Source: Xiphophorus maculatus
Taxonomy: Eukaryota > Chordata > Actinopteri > Cyprinodontiformes > Poeciliidae
Direction of reading: 5' to 3'
Assembly: GCF_002775205.1 (NCBI RefSeq)
Contig: NC_036454.1
Location: 744,001-808,000, forward strand
DNA length: 64,000 bases
Shown here: positions 10,850-22,070 of the stretch, piece after piece
How positions within the stretch are numbered: position 1 is the first letter of the stretch
How the letters are laid out: each line of letters starts with the position of its first letter
Notes under the pieces: model-generated
What the model was told of the DNA's origin: nothing
What the model saw: only the letters and a program-made list of their open reading frames with translations
The model's database searches: none
Translations under genes and position numbers: made by a program

Positions 10850-11010
10850 TGACTGACATGACACTGTCAAACATGACATTACACCTGCAATGAACATTTA
10901 GTCATGAATGTCAAGTTGTCATAACAAAGACATTTTAAACAACATCAACTTTGCACTAGAAAAGTTATTATTTACTGAATGACACTTAATGACAATAGAA
11001 TATATTGTGA
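10850..11010 (-). repeat. dispersed repeat sharing sequence with 20940-21100
   Basis: ATGACTGACATGACACTGTC and TTATTTACTGAATGACACTT recur, in the opposite orientation, at 20995-21100. Both copies are rich in TGTCATG half-palindromes, and the family is not identified. A miniature DNA transposon is the likeliest explanation. Confidence 0.4.
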
Positions 11011-11299
11011 ATATATTTTGGATCCTCACATGCCGCCTAACAACACTGAAGCACGTCCCTGTGTGTTAGCAAAGCTTTCTGTCTCTCTACATCGATGACT
11101 TCTGGGAACATTGTTGTGTCCATGTAATGAGTGAAGCTTTTTGTTGTGCAGTTTTCACCAAGATAAATGTGCCTGCAACCTTGAACCATCCACTGACGTT
11201 GGCGGTACTATTGTCATTCCACACATGAGCAGACTGAATGCATGAAGGTGAAAAGAAATTAGTCTTACCTGCGCAAGTGCTTGACTGAATCCATCGTCT

Positions 11300-11549
11300 G
11301 GATTGTAGGTGCTCATAAAAGAACGTGCTGCCATTGGTTAGGCACCTCCTGCCTCTTTGATGCCATAGGCTAGGCTTTCTGTTCTCATCTGACGTACTTT
11401 AGACTTCAGTATCTTCAGAACCTCTTTTCACTCGTCAGCCTGTCTGCTCTCCCTCCAGGCTCTATTTGACCTGCAGCCTGCCAGTGGCCTATCAACTGGA
11501 GTAAATGGCACTTTCAGGATTTTTATGAGAAGGAATGAAACACTTTCAG
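11300..11549 (+). promoter_or_regulatory. ankrd34b: candidate promoter and noncoding first exon of ankrd34b
   Basis: Unlike its surroundings this stretch is GC-balanced and repeat-free. It contains CATAAAAGA at about 11315 (TATA-like) and a CCATTGG box (11331-11337) nearby. It ends with ACACTTTCAG followed by GTAAGT at 11550, a strong splice donor. No open reading frame of note crosses it, which fits a 5' UTR exon. The next acceptor expected on this strand is at 35268-35269, just before the ankrd34b start codon. That would make a 23.7-kb intron filled with transposons. The link is inference. RNA data would settle it. Confidence 0.35.
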
Positions 11550-12180
11550 GTAAGTTCATGCAGACATTTTATTGGTACACATTTTTACTAGTTTTATCTA
11601 AAGGAAACATGTTCTCTGATAAGTTTAGGATTTTTTACTTTTTCTTTGTGAAAGATTTGACTTAATGTTGATGGCAAGTGACACCTCATTACCCGCAGGT
11701 TACTTTATTTCCTTCATTTAGTGCTTATGCATAAAACAGAATGTTTCATTAGACTTTTGCAAATGCAAAATGGTCTCTTCATTTGAGACCAAACAAATAA
11801 AGTCAAGCTTAGAATTTGTAAACATTTTTAAACTTTTATCAAATTATTTAATTTGCATTTCTGTGTTTTTTGTTTTGTTTTTTTGCTTGATTTTTCATTA
11901 TTAATGTACACAGTCTATCTAGCTGCATATATAGATAGCTCTTTTCCATGCATCTGTACAGATCTATTCAATAAATTAAATAAAATTAAAAAGCCCATCT
12001 AATTAAAGAACTTTATTACACACTAATGGATGTTTGAAAGCCTTTATTTCTGTTAGAGTGATGTTTCACCTACAGCAAATGAAAATATAACATTAAAATG
12101 AAATTATTACAATAAAGAAACTAATTTAAAAAACAAAAATGGTACATGCAAAAAGTTGCATGTAACTTTTATAAAAATGC
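11550..12180. other. intronic AT-rich DNA, no feature seen
   Basis: Long A/T runs and low complexity, with no transposon ends or coding frame recognised. Confidence 0.4.
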
Positions 12181-12530
12181 TTTTTTTTATTTGTAAACTT
12201 GTACAAATAAAAGGGTACATTATTCTGTCACTGTGTCATGACAGAATAATAAGAGACAGATAATCTGTGAAAAAAATCCAGCTCCTCTCCCTTCTCTCAG
12301 CACGCCAAGTACAAACTGCAGAAATACATTGCTCAGTCAGAAAATACCAATCAGAGCAAAGTGGCAGGTTTTAGCACTGTCAATTATGCTTGTGTGCAAA
12401 CTTGCTCACACCTTCCACCCTCTAGGGTGCAGCTTCTTCCTGACAGCAGAGTTTGTCATGAATGCTAATGATACTTAGCATGACTACTGATGACTACGGA
12501 TAAACGATTTTCCTATAATTGTCTCATTTT
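12180..12530 (-). repeat. MITE-like dispersed repeat (family A)
   Basis: Read on the minus strand it contains GATTATCTGTCTCTTATT and TTCTGTCATGACACAGTG, plus a subterminal stretch related to those at 14870-15090, 34765-35010 and 58100-58510. It lacks coding capacity. The ends are not sharp, so the borders are approximate. A hAT-type nonautonomous family is a guess from size and composition. Confidence 0.4.
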
Positions 12531-13069
12531 GCACTACACCTTATAACCCTCTAATGAAGTATGTACTCAAAGTGCAAAAATTGAAGAATATGGACAGTGT
12601 GGATTTCGGTAACTGCAACATCCAAATTGACGGAAAATAGTGAAATAGTTAATAACTGCTGTACATGTTTTAGGTGGCAGTATGAATTTAAATGTACAGT
12701 ATAGATATTTATGCTTTGCAAAGTCATTGCAGGATATATTTGGCTGTTCAAATATGTTTTGGTATGACTTGTTGAATACAGAGCAAAATTTGATAGTATC
12801 CTACAGTACAATATAGTAGAAATAAACAAAAAGGGCTTCAATACTTTAACATTTGAAGACATCTTTTTTGCAACAGACAGCTTGCTCTGTGAACATTGCC
12901 ATATTTCTGCCATTTAATTGCATATGCAGCGATAAATTGTGGACAATATATTTTGCTGAAGTCCACTTGGATGTGAGCTTAGCCGAAGTGTGGATCAAAG
13001 GTGCAAAAGGGGCTGGGTGAAAGACCACTCCAGAGAATTGGACACTCCCTAGAGAGCACAAGATGGTAA

Positions 13070-13345
13070 TTCAATGTTGAATTATTGTCAGAATGGTTGA
13101 TTTTTGGTTGAGGTCAATCAATGTTGAAGAGATGTCATTGAATCAATGTTGTTTTGTGGTTGAAATCTAATGATTGAAATGCCAACATCTAATCCAGTGT
13201 TTTTCAACACTAGTCCTCAAGACACACTGACCTACAGGTTTTAGGTATTTCCCTAATTCAGCACACAGGATTTCAATTGATGGCTGAATAACAGGGTTTT
13301 GCTGAATTGAAAACATGCAGGTCAGCTTGCCTTAAGGACGACGGT
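13070..13345 (+). repeat. two fish interspersed repeats
   Basis: At 13070-13190 TTGAAT/TCAATGTTGA motifs are repeated (ATTCAATGTTGAATTATTG, CAATCAATGTTGAAGAG, GAATCAATGTTGTTTTG), a simple degenerate tandem. At 13195-13345 the text TTTTTCAACACTAGTCCTCA onward resembles the widespread fish MITE that starts with GTCCTCAAGGCACACTG. A member of the same broad type forms the outer shell at 43082-44561. Confidence 0.4.
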
Positions 13346-14638
13346 TGGGAAAAACTGGTAATCAATTTTGAATCAAAGTATGCTGTTTGTCACCCCTCTT
13401 TTCTTTTTTTCTGTCCTTTCCTTTCCACTCTTCCTCCTTGAGTTCTGGGTGAGAGCATTTTATTACTGGATGGGGGTTTATCAAGTTTTAAATTAAGCAC
13501 TACATGTTGAGAACAGTAGGTTCCTTTCTGTACAATTTCTTACTTGTCTGTAAATATTATTACTGACTATTTGTGCATAATGTGTTGACACAAAAACATC
13601 TACAACTTACTACAAGGAGTGACATGGTCCACAACCCCCATTTTACACTAGTGGTTTGTCCCAACCAAACAGCCACTTTGCTGCTGGCTTGTTTGCAATC
13701 TGCTTCTGAATTTAATTCTACTCTGAACTCTTTTGTGGTAAGTTTGGCAATATTACTTTTACCTTAAATGTGTCTATTGAAAAGTAACTACATTGTTTTG
13801 TGCCTATTGTAACCCAGGTTATTTTGGTGCAAACCAGATATTCTTAATAATTGAGGTCATGTCTCCCTTTGCATTTTTTTTATCCTGCCCACCACTTTAA
13901 GCCTAGGTATGAAATCCAGTGAGATTTTGTGGGATTTCAGTTTTTAAAAGTAGGGCAGGGTCTATTGTTTGGTCTGGGAGACCATGTGGTGGACAAGGAA
14001 GTTTAGGACTGGCTGCTGCAGGTGAGCTGTAAATCATTTGTTTTCATTTTTATTATGATGTGCTTACTGATATTAGATGTACCTCTATTCTAGAACAGCT
14101 GACTCAGATGATTGTATGACCTTCTGCACTCATCAAGAACTGCAGAAGGCTGTTAATCACCCACAGATTCAACCAGGTGTGTGGCATATTGATTCCCTCA
14201 TTTTAACATGAGTTCAGCATCATAACTGCTACACTATGCTGCAGCTTGATGGGTAAATGTAATATATGTCAACTAACATTAAGATAAATATTAATGAATA
14301 TTCATTAGCGAGTCCTCAATAATTTAACTGAGTGTACATGGGCAACTGTACGGTGTTTGTTCTCAGATCTATAACCAGTGCACTATTCAATATTTCAATG
14401 ACTTTCAAAATTTTTAAAATATTTATCATCTTTCTATCCGGCGCCATCAATACTGCAAAACTCAGCAGAGAGTTGAACACAGCTGCTGCTGCCGGTGTCC
14501 TGCAATTTTTAGATGTGCCACAGGTACAAAACACTGGAATGAAATGGATTAATTTCCTCCTCCTTGTGTTGATAAGTTTTCCAGAGCCTTGCTAACAACC
14601 TAATTATTCTATTCAGGTGTGGTGCAGCAGAGGCACAT
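13346..14638. other. intronic DNA, no feature supported
   Basis: No gene or element end was recognised. A short perfect palindrome, AATGAATATTCATT, lies near 14293-14306. A short MITE-like end (CCCTTGAGGACTGGAGTTTG) lies just beyond, near 14661. Confidence 0.35.
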
Positions 14639-14869
14639 TTAGAAGTTGCAGGACACTGGCCCTTGAGGACTGGAGTTTGACACCCCTGGTATCATAGAAA
14701 AGTTCACTACCTGGGGTAGAACCGAACCGCACATTAACCAGTTGGTGCGTGAATTACCAGTGGAAAAGCACCTTAATTTCCTAGCTCCCTTCAGCAGGAA
14801 CATACGTTTGAAAGACACAAGGGTGGAAGTTTGAATATTGGGACATGGCCAGTAAATTGTTTCTCCCCC

Positions 14870-15090
14870 TTTAGCATACTGAGCAGGACATACACAAGCT
14901 TGACTGACAGCGCTAAGACCTTCCTCCTGGTTCTGATTGGGAGATGTGCATTTCTGTAGATGCCAAAAGTGGTACTGGGAGGAGGTGGAAGAGTTTGATT
15001 GTTTTAACAGTTTATCGGTCTCATCTTGTTTTTGTGACAGTATGGCTACTATCACAAAATAGTGATGGTTTTAACAAATATATTAAAAAA
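14870..15090 (+). repeat. MITE-like dispersed repeat (family A)
   Basis: GACAGCGCTAAGACCTTCCT, followed by GATGGTTTTAACAAATAT and A-rich sequence, matches 58350-58510 in the same order. It is the second of four copies recognised. Confidence 0.4.
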
Positions 15091-15974
15091 AACATATTTC
15101 TATATAAAATTTGAAACCACACACATGCTGGGGAACAAAGCATCACAGCACTGTAAAATATGTGAAAGGCTCTGATTCTTTGGGTACTATGTTCAGGACA
15201 TTCACAGGAGATGGTTTAAAAACTCTATAAAACCTGGTCTGCAGAGGCAGTGGTAGCTTTATTTGCATGATGCAAGTGCTGAGAGTAAACACAAGCTGTA
15301 AAAATTTTCACTGTCTGACCTGTTAATGACATAATCATTTATTTCCCTGACATCCCTGTAAGGTGGAGCTGTAGTGTTCTACAGTCTCAGTGTGACAGCA
15401 GCTCTGATTTACCCAGGCAGGCAGGCAAGGAGTTTAAAAGCATTACATACACAAGATCATAAAAGCAAAAATACAAGAACTAGCAGAAGGGAATCAGAGC
15501 AGTGCAACAGTGCTCTTATAAATTGATCAAATATAACTAATCAGATCTGTTTTACATTCTGCATGTTACTTCTTCAGGACATAAAGAAACTAGATGATGT
15601 TTAGAATTTTTGCCACTGTTCTTGAACTCCAGGGCTTCTCAAGGATTTTGAAGTTCTGTCAAAGCAGAAATGTGTGAAATTGGGATCATTCATAAATGTC
15701 AGAGAATCACTGGGGCTATTCAAAGCAACTATACAGTACAAACAAGATCTCTGCTGTGTCAGACAGCCTTCACTTTGTATTCATTTCAGTATTTCAGTGC
15801 TGCGAAATACATCACACATTTACAAAGCTGTGAGAGTGCTACAGTCATCTTGTTTGGTAATCAGATGTTGTTACTATGGATACAATATCTGAGGTGCTTA
15901 CCCTGTTCAGGGCCAGGTGTGGGCTGGAGTCTGTCCCAGCATTCAAGACATGAAAAACAAGTTAGCAACACACG

Positions 15975-16250
15975 GATACAGAGGCTGGCAAAAATATTCA
16001 TACCACCATAAGTTATTTTCATTTTGTTACGTCAAAACAATTTTGGTGAATTTTATTTGGACTAGTGATACAATGTGATAAATCAGCACAAAGTAGTGCA
16101 TACCTGTGACAGTTTTAGTTTTCCACCACACACAGTATTTTGCATCAAGGTCAAAAGATTTTTGACTCATCTGACCAGAACACCTTTTTCTAATGTTTCC
16201 CATGTGCCACACACCGGTCTATCTGCCGTTGTGAGGGAGCCTAAGGTGAA
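15975..16250 (+). repeat. Tc1-family relic
   Basis: The start GAGGCTGGCAAAAATATTCA and later ATACAATGTGATAAATCAGC, TGACTCATCTGACCAGAACA and TTTCCCATGTGCCACACACC belong to a well-known fish Tc1-like family whose termini read GGCTGGCAAAAATATTCATA. There is no open frame and the right end is missing. Confidence 0.5.
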
Positions 16251-16401
16251 CACAACAAAAGGGAGGTGAGAAATAAATGATAAAAATATATTTATTTGAA
16301 AAAAAAAACCCTAACGTTTAGTGCTTTAATTGTAACCTAAATGGCAATATTCTAATTAGGTGGTGAAAGGATAACTTTTTAAACTACATGAAACATAAAT
16401 A

Positions 16402-17963
16402 CACTGCTCAAAAAAATAAAGGGAACACTTAAACAACACAATATAACTCCAAGTAAATCAAACTTCTGTGAAATCAAACTGTCCACTTAGGAAGCAACAA
16501 TCAATTTCACCTGCTGTTGTGCAAATGGAATAGACAACAGGTGGAAATTATTGGCAATTAGCAAGACACACTCACTAAAGGAGTGGTTCTGCAGTTGGGA
16601 CCACAGACCACTTCTCAGTACCTATGCTGTCTGGCTGATGTTTTGGTCAGTTTTGAATGTTGGTGGTGCTTTCACACTCGTGGTAGCATGAGACGGACTC
16701 CACAACCCACACAAGTGGCTCAGGTAGTGCAGCTCATCCAGGATGGCACATCAATGCGAGCTGTGGCAAGAAGGTTTGCAGTGTCAGTCAGCGTAGTGTC
16801 CAGAGGCTGGAGGCGCTACCAGGAGACAGGCCAGTACACCAGGAGACGTGGAGGAGGCCGTAGGAGGGCAACAACCCAGCAGCAGGACCGCTACCTCCGC
16901 CTTTGTGCAAGAAGGAACAGGAGGAGCACTGCCAGAGCCCTGCAAAATGACCTCCAGCAGGCCACAAATGTGCATGTGTCTGCACAAACGGTTAGAAACC
17001 GACTCCATGAGGATGGTATGAGGGCCCGACGTCCACAGATGGGGGTTGTGCTCACAGCCCAACACCGTGCAGGACGCTTGGTATTTGCCAGAGAACACCA
17101 GGATTGGCAAATTCGCCACTGGCGCCTTGTGCTCTTCACAGATGAAAGCAGGTTCACACTGCGCACATGTGACAGACGTGACAGAGTCTGGAGATGCCGT
17201 GGAGAGCGGTCTGCTGCCTGCCACATCCTTCAGCATGACCGGTTTGGCAGTGGGTCAGTAATGGTGTGGGGTGGCATTTCTTTGGAGGGCCGCACAGCCC
17301 TCCATGTGCTCACCAGAGGTAGCCTGACTACCATTAGGTACCGAGATGATATCCTCAGACCCCTTGTGAGACCATATGCTGGTGCGGTTGGCCCTGGGTT
17401 CCTCCTAATGCAGGACAATGGACCTCATGTGGCTGGAGTGTGTCAGCAGTTCCTGCAAGATGAAGGCATTGAAGCTATGGACTGGCCAGCCCGTTCCCCA
17501 GACCTGAATCCGATTGAGCACATCTGGGACATTATGTCCATCCACCAACGTCAAGTTGCACCACAGACTGTCCAGGAGTTGGCGGATGCTTTAGTCCAGG
17601 TCTGGGAGGAGATCCCTCAGGAGACCATCCGCCACCTCATCAGGAGCATGCCCAGGCGTTGTAGGGAGGTCATACAGGCACGTGGAGGCCACACACAATA
17701 CTGAGCCTCATTTTGACTTGTTTTAAGGACATTACATTAAAGTTGGATCAGCTTGTAGTGTTATTTCACTTTAATTTTGTGTGTGGCTCCAAATCCAGGC
17801 CTCCATTGGTTAATAAATTTGATTTCCATTGATGATTTTTGTGTGATTTTGTTGTCAGCACATTCAACTTTGTACAGAACAAAGTATTCAATGAGAATAT
17901 TTCTTTCATTCAGATCTAGGATGTGTTATTTGAGTGTTCCCTTTATTTTTTTGAGCAGTGTAT
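16402..17963 (+). mobile_element. Tc1/mariner element with paired inverted ends
   Basis: The left end CACTGCTCAAAAAAATAAAG plus GGAACACTT is matched by the inverted right end GTGTTCCCTTTATTTTTTTG plus AGCAGTG at about 17934-17961. Both ends are flanked by TA, the expected Tc1 target duplication. The element is about 1.56 kb and encloses one uninterrupted transposase frame. It lies in the presumed first intron of ankrd34b, in sense orientation, and nothing has inserted into it, which suggests it is among the younger insertions here. Confidence 0.9.
16688..17704 (+). CDS. Tc1-type transposase, uninterrupted but with small in-frame losses
   Basis: Starting at the ATG at 16688 ([20 protein letters not shown]) the frame gives 338 residues, the usual Tc1 length. 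Residues about 8-110 form two helix-turn-helix DNA-binding domains ([17 protein letters not shown], later [14 protein letters not shown]) with a basic GRRR linker near 57-60. The catalytic triad is visible: D152 in LFTDESRF, D243 in LMQDNGPHV and E277 in [11 protein letters not shown]. Only 33 residues separate D243 and E277 instead of the 34 usual for Tc1, because the stretch after QDN is one residue short (QDNGPH where relatives read QDNARPH). A further short loss is likely at DIMSIHQR. The enzyme would cut and paste the element, but these losses beside the active site probably reduce or abolish activity. Confidence 0.85.
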   Translation: MRRTPQPTQVAQVVQLIQDGTSMRAVARRFAVSVSVVSRGWRRYQETGQYTRRRGGGRRRATTQQQDRYLRLCARRNRRSTARALQNDLQQATNVHVSAQTVRNRLHEDGMRARRPQMGVVLTAQHRAGRLVFAREHQDWQIRHWRLVLFTDESRFTLRTCDRRDRVWRCRGERSAACHILQHDRFGSGSVMVWGGISLEGRTALHVLTRGSLTTIRYRDDILRPLVRPYAGAVGPGFLLMQDNGPHVAGVCQQFLQDEGIEAMDWPARSPDLNPIEHIWDIMSIHQRQVAPQTVQELADALVQVWEEIPQETIRHLIRSMPRRCREVIQARGGHTQY

Positions 17964-18406
17964 AATGACAAGAACTAAAAAAGCAAACATGGAAGCTATA
18001 ACTGCTTGCAGTTACTGCTAGTTACAGCTAGCTTTTATCCATCAACTCTGGCTACCTCTGCTTCTGAATATCACAGTTGTTCTCTGCCTGGACTTACAAA
18101 CTTAAAAGTCAGAGAAGATTCCAGTGAATAAACTTCAAGCACTCTTTTATTCCTATAGCAATTTCTCTTTTTAATCCGGGGTAGGAAAGAGGGACTCATA
18201 CTTGACTGTTTGTAGACCTCTGTTGGCATTTGTTGCATATATTATACACTGCCTGGCCAAAAAAAAGTCGCCACCTGGATTTAACTAAGCAAATAGGTAC
18301 AAGCCTCCTATTGGATAAGTACTGCATAGGCGATTATCTTTTAGCTGGCAACAAGTTATTTAACCCCAGCTGATGCAATGAGTAACTCCTCATTTCTTAA
18401 ACAACC

Positions 18407-19819
18407 ATGGCAAAAGACACATCCTGTGGTCGTGGAAAAGACGTTAGTCTGTTTAAGAAGGGTCAAATCATTGGCATGCATCAAGCAGAGAAAACATCTA
18501 AGGAGATTGCAGAAACTACTAGAACTGGGTTAAGAACTGTCCAACGCATCATTAAAAACTGGAAGGATGGTGGGGAACCATCGTCTTCCAGGAAGAAATG
18601 TGGTCGGAAAAAAATCCTGAATGATCGTGATCGTGTCATGAATTGGTGCGGTGGATGTGGTGAGGCAGACGCAGCAGACCCAGGTAAAGTGAGAAATGAC
18701 GGTTTTAATGATAAATAAGTCCAAAATAGTCCACAAACAACCAGGCAGCATGACTGAGCAGAAGCCAGGGCTCAACGCCGGTAGCAACTGGTAAATTGAC
18801 TGGACAACACGAAGGACTGAACGCACATACGACAAAGAACAGACACACAGGTGACACTAAATACACTGGGGGTAATCAGGGAACAAGAAACACCTGGGGA
18901 CTAATCAAAGGGAGACAGGACAACACTGAGACACAGATACACAGGAAACTCAAAATAAACACAGAAAAACACAGATCCTGACAGATCGGCGATTACTTAA
19001 ATGTTTGGTCAAATCAAATCGAAGAAAAACAACAGCAGAACTCAGGAGTAGTATGTTTAATTGTGAACGCAAAAGCATTTCCACATGCACAATGCGAAGG
19101 GAACTCAAGGGGTTGGGATTGAACAGCTGTGTAGCCGTAAGAAAACCTCTAATTGGTAAGGCTAACCAGAAAAAAAGGCTTCAGTTTGCTAGGGAGCATA
19201 AAGATTGGACTCTGGAGGAATGGAAGAGGGTCATGTGGTCTGATGAGTCCAGATTTACCCTGTTCCAGAGTGATGGGTGCATCAGGGTAAGAAGAGAGGC
19301 AGGTGAAGTGATGCACCCATCATGCCTAGTGCCTACTGTACAAGCCTGTGGGGGCAGTGCTATGATCTGGGGTTGCTGCAGTTGGTCAGGTCTAGGTTCA
19401 GCAACATTGTGTGCCCAAAGAATGAGGTCAGCTGACTACCTGAATATACTGAATGACCAGGTTATTCCATCAATGGATTTTGTCTTCCCAATGGAACAGG
19501 CATATTCCAAGATGACAATGCCAGGATTCATCAGGCTCACATTGTGAAAGAGTGGTTCAGGGAGCATGAGACATCTTTTTCACACATGGATTGGCCACCA
19601 CAGAGTCCAGACCTTAACCCCATTGAGAATCTTTGGGATGTGCTGGAGAAGGCTTTGCGCAGTGGTCAGACTCTCCCATCATCAATACAAGATCTTGGTG
19701 AAAGATTAATGCAACACTGGATGGAAATAAATCTTGTGACACTGCAGAAGCTTATTGAAACAATGCCACAGCGAATGTGGGCTGTAATCAAAGCTAAAGG
19801 CGGTCCAACAAAATATTAG
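18407..19819 (+). pseudogene. Tc1-type transposase, interrupted
   Basis: The protein starts at 18407 (MAKDTSCGRGKDVSLFKKGQ) with the first helix-turn-helix. It is cut at 18633 by an LTR insertion and resumes after 18988 in LVKSNRRKTTAELRSS. The catalytic block MWSDESRFTLFQSDG is intact. Near 19495-19505 a single-base change of frame precedes the second catalytic motif, since [18 protein letters not shown] reads only in a shifted frame. The last block [18 protein letters not shown] retains the catalytic Glu. The remaining frame ends at 19819 with the usual AKGGPTKY. The copy cannot make active enzyme. Confidence 0.85.
18634..18983 (-). mobile_element. solo LTR, 350 bp, inside a Tc1 element
   Basis: The insert begins TGTCATGAATTGG and ends CAGATCCTGACA, so it has TG..CA ends. 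It is flanked by the 5-bp duplication GATCG (18629-18633 and 18984-18988), and removing it restores the transposase text. Read on the minus strand it begins TGTCAGGATCTGTG and ends TTCATGACA, typical of a gypsy or BEL-type LTR. An AATAAA can be found within. No internal region remains, so it is a solo LTR left by recombination. The orientation is inferred. Confidence 0.8.
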
Positions 19820-19867
19820 ATTGTGACCATTTTTTGGTGGCGACTTTTTTTTTGGCCAGGCAGTGTA

Positions 19868-21168
19868 TTACTGATGTTAATAGTAACGTTCGATCGACAA
19901 TGACATACACTGCTGTACTCTTCCGATCATGTATTGATTTATAATTGATGTCTTTTTGGGGGTTTTTTGGTACATTTTATTTCTTTTATTTAACTTTTTG
20001 ATTAATTTTTCTGTCTTTTTATATATACTTGCTGTAACATGAATTGCTCATTCTGGGCTTGAATAAAGCTGACTCTCAATCTACAAACACAAAACTTAAA
20101 AAAAAAAAAAAAGATTTAACTTGTCCGTCAACACAAGAAACAATTTCTCATTTCTCAGTTCAATGGTCAATATACTGTATCAATGCCATGTATCTCATGT
20201 TTTTCTACTGACTCAGCACTCAGGAAAAAGAGATTGCCCTATGTTGAAGTCAAAAATGTTAATACCGACATGTTGAGCACACAGGCTTTATGTTTGCTGC
20301 TGGGAAGTGAGCCTCAGCCCTATTCTCACTTCATTTTCAGTCTATAACAGTTTTTCGTCCAGATTTGCCCTGTACTGAGTTTCATCCTTCTCCCCTAACT
20401 GGATTCCTTGTCCCTACCAAAGAACAGCAAGATGCCGTCATGATGGTGTTTCACCATGGACACAGTGTGTGCAGGCTGATGTGCACTGTTATTATTTACT
20501 TATTTTACCACACATAGCTGATTGCCTAGGCAGACAAGTAGACTTTTTGTGTCACATCAGACCAAATCACCTTATTCTGTCTGTGTGCTGTGTTGGAAAC
20601 ATGGTAAATTACAAACAGGATATCTTCTGACTTTCTTTCTGCCACACTTTCATAAAGTACTGATTTTCTGCAGGCTACTACTAAAAGATGTGCTGTAAAT
20701 TTGTTTGTTGTTGGAAGTTTACCAAGATTCTTTATTACTTCTCGAGTTAGTGCTTTCATTGTCTGGAAAGCCCTAGATGTCTTTCCAGACAATGGTCATG
20801 TGCTAGTTGGCACCTCAAGGAGTGGTTGATATGTTTAAAGTTGCACCATATTTCAAGACAGATACAGTCCTTGTTTTTCATTATCCTGTTTGTTCAACAA
20901 TGTTCCTCTAACAAACCACTGAATCACAACGTAGACTAATTTGGACACAGGTTGACACTGTTAATGGACTTCTAATCCAAATTTTAAAGCAACTTTTTAT
21001 TAAAAGTGTAATTATTTACTGAATGACACTTGTTAGTATGTTCCTAACAGGTGTTGTGACATGTTTATGACAGTATCATGTCAGTCTTATTCATACCTCG
21101 TCAAAGTTTTACCCACATTTTTCAAGAGTACGTTGACAATATACTATCACAGAATTGTACAAATTGTC
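19868..21168. other. intronic DNA with old repeat remnants
   Basis: An A-rich run at 20098-20112 follows GAATAAAGCTGAC, which looks like a retroposed 3' end. About 20520-20830 read on the minus strand has scattered resemblance to Tc1-family relics (CACATCAGACCAAATCACC on the plus strand), at low confidence. About 20940-21100 is the inverted relative of the repeat at 10850-11010. No gene was seen. Confidence 0.35.
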
Positions 21169-21810
21169 AATATATTCAGTGGCGCAAAAAGTGGGTATGC
21201 AGTGTATGCAAGGCATAGAGGTGCTGCACTAGAGGGGGCACAAAAACTATGTGGAGAATTTTTTTTCCTAGTCAGCATTTTATGTATTTAACAGCTGTTT
21301 GTGTATGAAATAATCAATAATTGTCACGGCTACTTTTGCAAGATAACAAGTTCCCAAAAATTAAAAAAAGTGCCAGAGTAGTTTCCAGGAGGAGGTTTTT
21401 GACTCACCCAAAACAAAAAAGCACTCGTGGATAGTTTTCTGGTTTCAAAATGTGAGCTTCCTTCACTTACAAAAATAACAGAAACACTCTCCGAGTTGAC
21501 TTACAAAAAATGTAAAAATAAACTTTATTTGGTGGTAGAAAAACTATTTAACTCCTCACTCCTTAACCAAACAATCAGATCAACCACAGCAGCTGCTTCT
21601 TCTTGTTAATCACAGCAGGAGACTGACTGACAAGGAGGAGGGTCTGAGCAAAACAAATAAATAAACAAGTAACAATAGATCTATCATTCACATAACTTTA
21701 GATCCCTAACCCTAACAATACATTAACAAAAAAAAAAAAAAATTAATCTAATTCTTAATAGGCTCCAACAATAACAGAGGAACAGCACTGATTAGGCGCC
21801 CCTCCCCTCC

Positions 21811-21839
21811 TAACCCTACCCTAACCCTAACCCTAACCC
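21811..21839 (+). repeat. interstitial telomere-like repeat (CCCTAA)n
   Basis: TAACCCTACCCTAACCCTAA then CCCTAACCC gives about four telomere-type units, and a shorter CCCTAACCCTAA occurs at 21704-21715. They lie inside the hAT element next to C-rich sequence, so they are not a chromosome end. Confidence 0.6.
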
Positions 21840-21957
21840 CCTCTCCCCTCCCATACAGGTAGCTTGGGCAGCGTCCTTTCGAGAACGTGCTTACTCGCGG
21901 GTTTTTTTTTTCTTTAAATTTGAATTGTAGTAATGCACTCGACAACAGGGAGCTAAA

Positions 21958-22070
21958 GATGGGGCAGCAGAAAGAAACTCTGGGGCACAAAACAGAAAAC
22001 GGAAGAGGGGGACGGATAAAGATGTTGGAGAGACGAAGAAAAGCTTTTCAAAGTGGTTGAAAGACAGAAG
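21958..22070 (+). pseudogene. possible first coding exon of a hAT transposase
   Basis: One frame reads ERNSGAQNRKRKRGTDKD and then KKSFSKWLKDR before a donor GTAAGT at 22071. Several fish hAT transposases of the ZMYM1-like type begin with SGAQ, a run of Lys/Arg and a short exon ending in a splice donor. No further exon was recognised. The identification rests only on this N-terminal pattern and on its position inside an element with hAT ends. Confidence 0.35.

Larger units (their letters stand above)
18247..19867 (+). mobile_element. Tc1/mariner element split by a solo LTR
   Basis: The left end CACTGCCTGGCCAAAAAAAA plus GTCGCCACC and the inverted right end GGTGGCGACTTTTTTTTTGG plus CCAGGCAGTG are both bounded by TA. 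The element has a different terminal sequence from the one at 16402, so it is a separate Tc1 family. Removing the inserted LTR (18634-18983) leaves about 1.27 kb, somewhat short for Tc1. Degraded fragments of the same family occur at 5640-5735 and 10735-10845. Confidence 0.9.

Noticed and set aside
12551..12913. 120-codon minus-strand open frame as a gene
   Set aside because: AT-rich, no recognisable domain, no splice or polyadenylation context; chance open frame.
16583..16687. Extended N-terminus of the Tc1 transposase
   Set aside because: The extra codons start from a non-ATG codon and fall in the usual untranslated region of Tc1; the ATG at 16688 gives the normal length and start.
16784..17236. 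Minus-strand open frame of 150 codons over the Tc1 transposase
   Set aside because: It mirrors the transposase gene and has no family resemblance; the plus-strand frame carries the DDE motifs.
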